From Pseudomonadota bacterium (GTDB lineage: Bacteria > Pseudomonadota > Gammaproteobacteria > Steroidobacterales > Steroidobacteraceae), in assembly GCA_021805275.1 (NCBI GenBank), contig JAJZFQ010000131.1, positions 75,293-139,292 of the forward strand: a stretch of 64,000 nt of DNA, given 5' to 3'. The notes under the pieces were generated by a model. The model did not search any database. It was not told where the DNA came from and was given only the letters and a program-made list of their open reading frames with translations. The position numbers and the translations under genes were made by a program. Shown piece by piece: positions 59,890-64,000 of this stretch. The first letter of the stretch is position 1, and each line of letters opens with the position of its first letter.

Positions 59890-60120
59890 TCAGGTGCGTG
59901 TCGATTGTTCAGACGTTGCCCGAGACAACATTGTGCGCACGTTGGCCGTCGCGAGCACGTGAAGATACGAGCGGACCTTCGCAACTCGTTCCAGTCGGCT
60001 GAACTCGACTGTAAAAAGATCGTGAACATCCTCGGGTGATGCACCTGAGGCGTCGATCAACGCGCGGATTGCGCGCTCCGCTATGGTGGCATTTCTATCT
60101 TCGTGTCTGACTGCACTCAT
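59890..60120 (-). CDS. DUF3562-like small protein
   Basis: It has 76 residues from the ATG at 60120. The pattern AIRALIDASGASPEDVHDLF followed by EFSRLERVAKVRSYLHVLAT and ANVRTML resembles DUF3562, a short helical domain of unknown function in proteobacteria (recognition from memory). A GAGCGGG precedes the start. It lies 13 bases after the CsbD-like gene on the same strand, so the two form a small operon. Its far end is antisense to the run-on of the truncated vapC. Confidence 0.65.
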   Translation of the reverse strand: MSAVRHEDRNATIAERAIRALIDASGASPEDVHDLFTVEFSRLERVAKVRSYLHVLATANVRTMLSRATSEQSTRT

Positions 60121-60133
60121 CGTGATAGCCCGC

Positions 60134-60241
60134 TCATCCCGCGGCTGCCGACGGTTTGTCGGCCTGACCGAGCTTTCCCCACAGCCGCTTCAGCCTGTCC
60201 AGGAATCGCTGCCATCCCGATTCAACCGCATGGTTGCTCAT
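60134..60241 (-). CDS. Very small CsbD-like protein
   Basis: It has 35 residues from the ATG at 60241, with GGAG nine bases upstream. The segment WQRFLDRLKRLWGKLGQAD resembles the start of CsbD/YjbJ stress proteins (W.QFKGKVKE.WGKLTDDD), but the rest of that family's length is missing. It may be a truncated or minimal member. Co-directional and 13 bases before the DUF3562-like gene. Confidence 0.5.
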   Translation of the reverse strand: MSNHAVESGWQRFLDRLKRLWGKLGQADKPSAAAG

Positions 60242-60568
60242 GATGTGTCTCCGCTTACGCATGCTGTGTCCGCCCAGCGCCGATCCAGGGCGACGCATGG
60301 ACAGTGTGCGCCATTTCCACGGAAGCCGCCGAACCTTCGGATGTCGGCGGCGCCTTGACGCCCATGTATTTGCGAAAGGCGCGCCAAGCGTTCACCGTCG
60401 GTGTAGAGTCGGCGCACTCAGGGCCCCTCGGCTCGTCCGGCCTCGCGCGCAGCGTCACCCCGGCTCGCCTTCCGCCAGCAGAATCTGCCAACGGAAGAGG
60501 CGACCGCAAACGCGTGCGAGACGTTGCCTATGTCCGTGCGGGCGGGGTACTCACACCAGGTAAATCAT
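60242..60568. other. Non-coding stretch upstream of the CsbD-like unit
   Basis: 327 bases. Plus- and minus-strand frames here (for example 60255-60509 minus) show no family features. It must contain the promoters of the divergent small genes, but I cannot place them with confidence. Confidence 0.45.
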
Positions 60569-60937
60569 ATGTCGTCGAACCCTTGGAGTCTCAACTCGCA
60601 GCTGCCGCCGGCGGCTGACCATGCCAATTCGCCAACGGGCTACCCTGCGCGGATCATGCGCGAGCAGAAGGAGGAGGCGGAGCGGGCGCAGCGGGAACGG
60701 GTCGAGCAGTCATCTGAACTCAATACTCCCGCTACGCGAATTCGCGCTTGGGAAAGACTGCATCGCCTGACGCTGCCGCGCGGATCGGCGCACGCTGTGC
60801 TCAATGTCATTGCACAGGCCACGCGCCTGACGCTCGAGCAGGTGCATGAGGAGCAGCGGCGACGCTTGGAACCTGACCGGCCGGCGCAACTGGTCGATTC
60901 CGCGGACAATCACGAGGCAACTCGGGCTCCCGAGTAA
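60569..60937 (+). CDS. Small hypothetical protein, charged helical
   Basis: It has 122 residues from the ATG at 60569. Residues 30-50 are a charged helix (REQKEEAERAQRERVEQSS). A compact segment IRAWERLHRLTLPRGSAHAV then VIAQATRLTLEQVHEEQRRR looks like a small conserved helix-turn pattern that I have seen in unannotated proteobacterial proteins, but I cannot name a family. Cytoplasmic; no neighbour suggests a role. Confidence 0.6.
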   Translation: MSSNPWSLNSQLPPAADHANSPTGYPARIMREQKEEAERAQRERVEQSSELNTPATRIRAWERLHRLTLPRGSAHAVLNVIAQATRLTLEQVHEEQRRRLEPDRPAQLVDSADNHEATRAPE

Positions 60938-61233
60938 TCCGGTAGCGGACGCAACACGCCACCGCCGCCTGATGCATGGCGGGCTGGCGCCATCGGCGGA
61001 AGGCTTGCCGCGATGTAGCGCAGAGCAGGCAATCATTGCGCGGCTTGCGCCGCCGCAAAGTGCTAGACTGAATCCTCAGAACTCTCGACGCGCGTTCTGC
61101 GCATGCCGGAAGAGGAGCGTCCGCCCCACTGCTGATCAGTCGGAGACTCCCCCGGTTATGATCTGCAGCGACTATCGAAGCTTCGAGCGCGGCGCAAGCA
61201 TCAGCTGTGCGGACGTGTCGGAGGCGAGCTTAG
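60938..61233. other. Non-coding stretch before the discoidin-like gene
   Basis: About 296 bases without a supportable gene. A 30-codon frame from 61158 ends just inside the next gene and is probably chance. GGAGGCGA just upstream of 61234 serves the next start. Confidence 0.45.
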
Positions 61234-61776
61234 ATGCAGTCAAACACTGATTCTCTCTCGAGCTCATCCGGAGTGCGCAAGCGGTTGCTGCCGAAGGAGG
61301 GCGAGAATCCCGCTGCCTTCGCCGGGGAGATCGATATTGCGAGCCAAGCGGTCCTTGCCTACACGTCGGATGATCCCGACCACCCGATCGACAACCTGAT
61401 CGATGGACATTACGGGCGCGACAGTACGTTCTGGGCTGGCGCGAAGCCGAATACCCTGGAACGTATCATCGTGGAGTTTGACCAACCACAGAGTGTCTCG
61501 TGGATGATCTACGAGGTGGAGGAATGCGCCTGTGCGAGGACGCAGGAGGTGAGCGTCGAGGTATCCCTGGACGGGGGCAGCACCTACCGCCAGATGCTCG
61601 TGCAGGAATACACCTTCAGCCCTGCCGGTGCGACGTTTCAGCGCGAAGTGCAGCGCTTGAACCTGCCGCCGATTAGCCATCTTCGCCTGACCATCGTCCC
61701 TGACAAACACGGCTCGGGACCGGCGAAATTGAACTCGCTGCGTCTCTTTGCCGCAGAATCGAGGAGTGGCACATGA
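61234..61776 (+). CDS. Discoidin (F5/8 type C)-like protein
   Basis: It has 180 residues from the ATG at 61234, with GGAGGCGA before it. No signal peptide. Residues about 35-175 look like a single jelly-roll discoidin-type domain: HPIDNLIDGHYGRDSTFWAG, ERIIVEFDQPQSVSWMIYEV, EVSVEVSLDGGSTYRQMLVQ, HLRLTIVPDK and KLNSLRLFA. Such domains bind glycans or surfaces; without export signals the role is unclear. Its stop overlaps the next small frame (ATGA). Confidence 0.72.
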   Translation: MQSNTDSLSSSSGVRKRLLPKEGENPAAFAGEIDIASQAVLAYTSDDPDHPIDNLIDGHYGRDSTFWAGAKPNTLERIIVEFDQPQSVSWMIYEVEECACARTQEVSVEVSLDGGSTYRQMLVQEYTFSPAGATFQREVQRLNLPPISHLRLTIVPDKHGSGPAKLNSLRLFAAESRSGT

Positions 61777-61931
61777 GCGAGGGAACTGAAACAAACAGCG
61801 ACAGGAAGATGCGGCCGGCCAAGGCGCTGTGGAGAGGCGAGCGGCGAGGCGCGATCGGAGGGCAACCACAAGCGCGTCGCGAGCCCTCGCGCGAGTTGAT
61901 GGCCCGGCAATCTCTTGGGGCTCGCTGCTGA
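61773..61931 (+). CDS. Possible small Arg-rich protein
   Basis: A 52-residue frame starting in the ATGA overlap with the discoidin-like gene. It is Arg/Gly/Ser-rich with no recognisable fold. The overlap is the only support; it may be a chance frame. Confidence 0.3.
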   Translation: MSEGTETNSDRKMRPAKALWRGERRGAIGGQPQARREPSRELMARQSLGARC

Positions 61932-62028
61932 CCGGAGCGCAGTTCTCGGGACAGCCATCCCATCGATGGCCGGCGGGCTGGCCGCGCCGAGACGCAGTCG
62001 GACGATCCGTGCTCACAGAGGAAACCCA

Positions 62029-62205
62029 GTGCCGAGACAGAACTACCGCCAAGTCAAGAAGCAGAAGGAACTGAGCAGGAAGTCGCGCCAGCTCGAGAAG
62101 CAGCAGCGCCGGACGGCTCGCCCGAATGGCGCCGGAGAAATCGTGACGCCATCGGATGAGCGGCCCGTTGATCCTGGCGATCCGGCATTGGGCGGCAGAA
62201 CATGA
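62029..62205 (+). CDS. Small lysine/arginine-rich protein
   Basis: It has 58 residues from the GTG at 62029, six bases after AGAGGA (62017-62022). The N-terminal 30 residues (PRQNYRQVKKQKELSRKSRQ, then LEKQQRR) resemble short basic proteins widespread in proteobacteria that start PRQNYK.EKRQRE; their function is unknown, and an RNA-binding role is only a guess. The tail is acidic and Pro-rich. Same strand as the discoidin-like gene, so possibly co-transcribed. Confidence 0.6.
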   Translation: MPRQNYRQVKKQKELSRKSRQLEKQQRRTARPNGAGEIVTPSDERPVDPGDPALGGRT

Positions 62206-62741
62206 GGCTCGGCTGGACAATATGGCCTAGATTCCCATGCTCGCACCGGCGACTAACGAGCGCCTACTATCTCGGGGCTGCATTAGGCTCTGCTTATCAG
62301 ACACTCGGGGACCCGCAGTTTGCGGAGCGGAATTGCTCGGATTCACGACACCGTCTGGTTCTGCACATCGCCGCGCACACGTCCAGCGACTTCTCGCTGA
62401 GCTCATAACGGTTTGCTGAATTCGTCGGCGTCGAATCCGCAAGACGATCATGCGTCGACCGGGTTCGCCGTCGGATGTCGCCACACGCGGGCAGAACTAA
62501 AAAGCCCGGATCCGAAGAGCCCTCGTACACCACTCCCGGAGGGGGGGGGCCTGAGCAGCGCTCTGGGCCTACGCGGGAGCAGTGGATGGGCAAACCTGGG
62601 AAATGGTAGCGGGGGCAGAATTCTAATTTCCGCAGGCGCCGGCCACTCTTGCGAGCGGCATAGGTCCGCGGGGCTTCACCGGCTGCGGGTCCGCCAAGTC
62701 CGAGGGCAGCCAGCCGCAGGTAGCGATGGCCTTTACATCTG
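62206..62741. other. Non-coding stretch before the intact vapBC
   Basis: About 536 bases with stop codons in all useful frames and no supported gene. A nine-G run near 62540-62550 is notable for possible slippage. The part nearest vapB carries its operator-like boxes. Confidence 0.5.
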
Positions 62742-62767
62742 ATGCGTGATGCAATAGCATTTGATGC
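62742..62767 (+). promoter_or_regulatory. ATGC/GCAT boxes in front of vapB (probable autoregulatory operator)
   Basis: Four ATGC or GCAT boxes at 62742-62745, 62749-62752, 62757-62760 and 62764-62767 are spaced 7, 8 and 7 bases apart and end at the vapB start codon. The middle pair is an inverted repeat. Ribbon-helix-helix antitoxins bind such short repeated boxes. No ribosome-binding site is visible, so vapB may be read from a leaderless message. Confidence 0.5.
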
Positions 62768-63010
62768 ATGCGCACGACCCTCGACATTGCAGACGATGTC
62801 CTCCAGGCCGCAAAGGAGCGGGCACGATACGAGAAGAAGACTGTCGGGCAGATGATCTCAGAGCTCGCCCGGCGAGCGCTGACGACTCCGCCGAAGACAG
62901 GTGCGGTGAGGGAGCCGAAGGCGCTCTACGGCGTGCGGCCGTTCGCGCCACGCGGACGCTTTGTGACGAACGAGCTGATCGATAAGCTCCGTGAGGACGA
63001 TGCGTATTAG
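62768..63010 (+). CDS. vapB: VapB-type antitoxin (ribbon-helix-helix)
   Basis: It has 80 residues from the ATG at 62768. The N-terminal ribbon-helix-helix (RTTLDIADDVLQAAKERARY, then KTVGQMISELARRAL) binds DNA. The C-terminal part (GVRPFAPRGRFVTNELIDKL) would bind and block the toxin. The toxin gene follows after 73 bases, an unusually long gap for vapBC, but the same gap occurs in the decayed copy at 59187-59796. Autoregulation through the upstream boxes is likely. Confidence 0.85.
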   Translation: MRTTLDIADDVLQAAKERARYEKKTVGQMISELARRALTTPPKTGAVREPKALYGVRPFAPRGRFVTNELIDKLREDDAY

Positions 63011-63083
63011 CCGCCGAGCGGGCAGGACTCGCCCTCAGCAGTTGAACGATAGTGCTTCCGGGTATCGGATCGCAGGCTGAGCA

Positions 63084-63518
63084 GTGCGCGCTCTACTTGA
63101 CATCAATGTGCTGATCGCCCTGTTTGATCCTGATCATGTCTCGCACGAGCCTGCGATGGCGTGGTTTGCAAGACACGCCAAGGAAGGGTGGGCATCCTGC
63201 CCGCTCACTCAGAATGGCTGTGTACGCATCATGTCGAGTCCGACTTATCCCAGCCCACAGCCCGTTCAAGCACTCGTCAGGCGGCTGGCCGAGGCGTGCG
63301 CAGACCGCATCCACGAGTTCTGGCCGGATGAGCCGAGTCTTCTCGATTCAACCGCATTCGACACAACGCGGATTCACGGTCCACGGCAGATTACGGACGT
63401 GTACCTGCTCGGCCTCGCCGTGCGGCACGACAGTAGATTCGTAACGTTCGATGGCAGGATTGCACTAGAGGCCGTTCGGCAGGCAACCGAGAGGAATCTC
63501 GTAGTGCTGCAATCCTGA
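63084..63518 (+). CDS. vapC: VapC-type PIN-domain ribonuclease toxin
   Basis: It has 144 residues; the GTG at 63084 is fixed because an in-frame stop lies two codons upstream. PIN-domain marks are Asp6 (LLDINVLIALFD), the segment WASCPLTQNGCVRIMSSP, Asp105 (QITDVYLLGLAV) and Asp123 (FVTFDGR). These form the metal site of an RNase that inhibits translation when the antitoxin is lost. Complete and apparently functional, unlike the copy at 59506. Confidence 0.88.
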   Translation: MRALLDINVLIALFDPDHVSHEPAMAWFARHAKEGWASCPLTQNGCVRIMSSPTYPSPQPVQALVRRLAEACADRIHEFWPDEPSLLDSTAFDTTRIHGPRQITDVYLLGLAVRHDSRFVTFDGRIALEAVRQATERNLVVLQS

Positions 63519-64000
63519 GGCGTGGGCCCGTTCCGTCCGTCGCTGCGGCGCAGCCTCATGACGCGCGTCCACAGTGGTTGTCGTTCGAGTTCCCCGGCAA
63601 TGCCCGCAAATTTCCCCAGGCGAGGTTCATTGTTGCATTGATCGCGGAGACGGAGGGCAGGCGAAAGCCCGACAAGAGGGCGAGGGGTCTTCGGCAGCCT
63701 CGAGATGGAATCCGGCGCGCCGCCCGTAGGCCCATCATCCGTAGACAGCGCTGCGCGTGCCCCCTTCGCAGACATCTGCTCGAGATGACACGGGGCTCGG
63801 ACCCGCCGGAGGCTGCTCCTTCGCGACAGCCGGCTTAGGATCGACTCCGACCTCTCAGCGAGTTACGTGAGATTGTGCAGGGCGATATGTGTGGCCCCGG
63901 CTTGGACCGGTTACACGCACATGCGCTTGGCCAGTGAAGGTTCGGCCCAGGGACAAGCACAAGCCTACGCCCCTCGCTACGCGCGGCGGGTGAGCTGTCA
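63519..64000. other. Non-coding end of the window
   Basis: 482 bases after vapC. A plus-strand frame at 63578-63838 (86 codons) and minus-strand frames opposite it show no recognisable features. I see no terminator, tRNA or repeat. Confidence 0.45.

Noticed and set aside
60255..60509. Minus-strand 84-codon frame
   Set aside because: No ribosome site, no recognisable pattern, and noise-like composition; not annotated as a gene.
61158..61250. 30-codon plus-strand frame ending inside the discoidin-like gene
   Set aside because: Too short, no ribosome site, and overlaps a better-supported start.

Overview
The window looks like chromosomal DNA of a high-GC gammaproteobacterium. The main evidence is gene order: dnaJ-dapB-carA-carB-greA, then yhbY/rlmE-ftsH-folP-glmM-tpiA-secG-tRNA-Leu(GAG), then a complete 14-gene nuo operon. 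Together with FecI/FecR/TonB-receptor signalling genes and abundant exported proteins, this suggests the Xanthomonadales/Nevskiales/Steroidobacter side of the class. That placement is an inference from synteny and protein character only; no 16S or other marker was compared.

Bases 1-15533 hold housekeeping genes: protein folding (dnaJ end), lysine and peptidoglycan precursor synthesis (dapB, glmM), carbamoyl phosphate synthesis (carAB, with a structured leader), transcription elongation (greA), ribosome maturation (yhbY, rlmE), membrane proteolysis (ftsH), folate (folP), glycolysis (tpiA), secretion (secG) and tRNA-Leu. The folP-glmM junction is interrupted by two tandem paralogous exported proteins with six matching cysteines and no recognised family. 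Bases 15630-29988 encode NADH:quinone oxidoreductase NuoA-N in canonical order with tight or overlapping junctions. A possible attenuator lies in the nuo leader.

Bases 30016-58094 are a mosaic of peripheral metabolism and envelope genes. A MarR repressor and a small membrane protein are divergent from homogentisate dioxygenase and fumarylacetoacetase (end of tyrosine breakdown), with a palindromic operator between them. Next come a glycine-rich envelope protein, a family 9 glycosyltransferase, a metallo-beta-lactamase-fold hydrolase, a 2-hydroxycarboxylate transporter, and an ECF sigma/FecR/STN-type TonB receptor set followed by a clear terminator. After these are a family 2 glycosyltransferase, a TVP38/DedA-like protein, a secreted phosphoesterase, a di-haem peroxidase, an HxlR repressor divergent from a glutathione transferase, an OsmC protein, an exported HD-domain protein, a lipoprotein alpha/beta hydrolase, a His-rich PadR regulator and a secreted Asp-box (sortilin-like) protein.

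From about 58095 to the end the character changes to sparse, decayed, accessory DNA. It holds a degraded IS1634-like transposase, a frameshifted and truncated vapBC toxin-antitoxin copy, and an intact vapBC of the same family 3.5 kb further on. Between them lie a two-gene minus-strand unit (CsbD-like and DUF3562-like), a discoidin-like protein and several small basic proteins. The most unusual items are the six-cysteine tandem pair, the decayed/intact vapBC pair and the carAB leader architecture.
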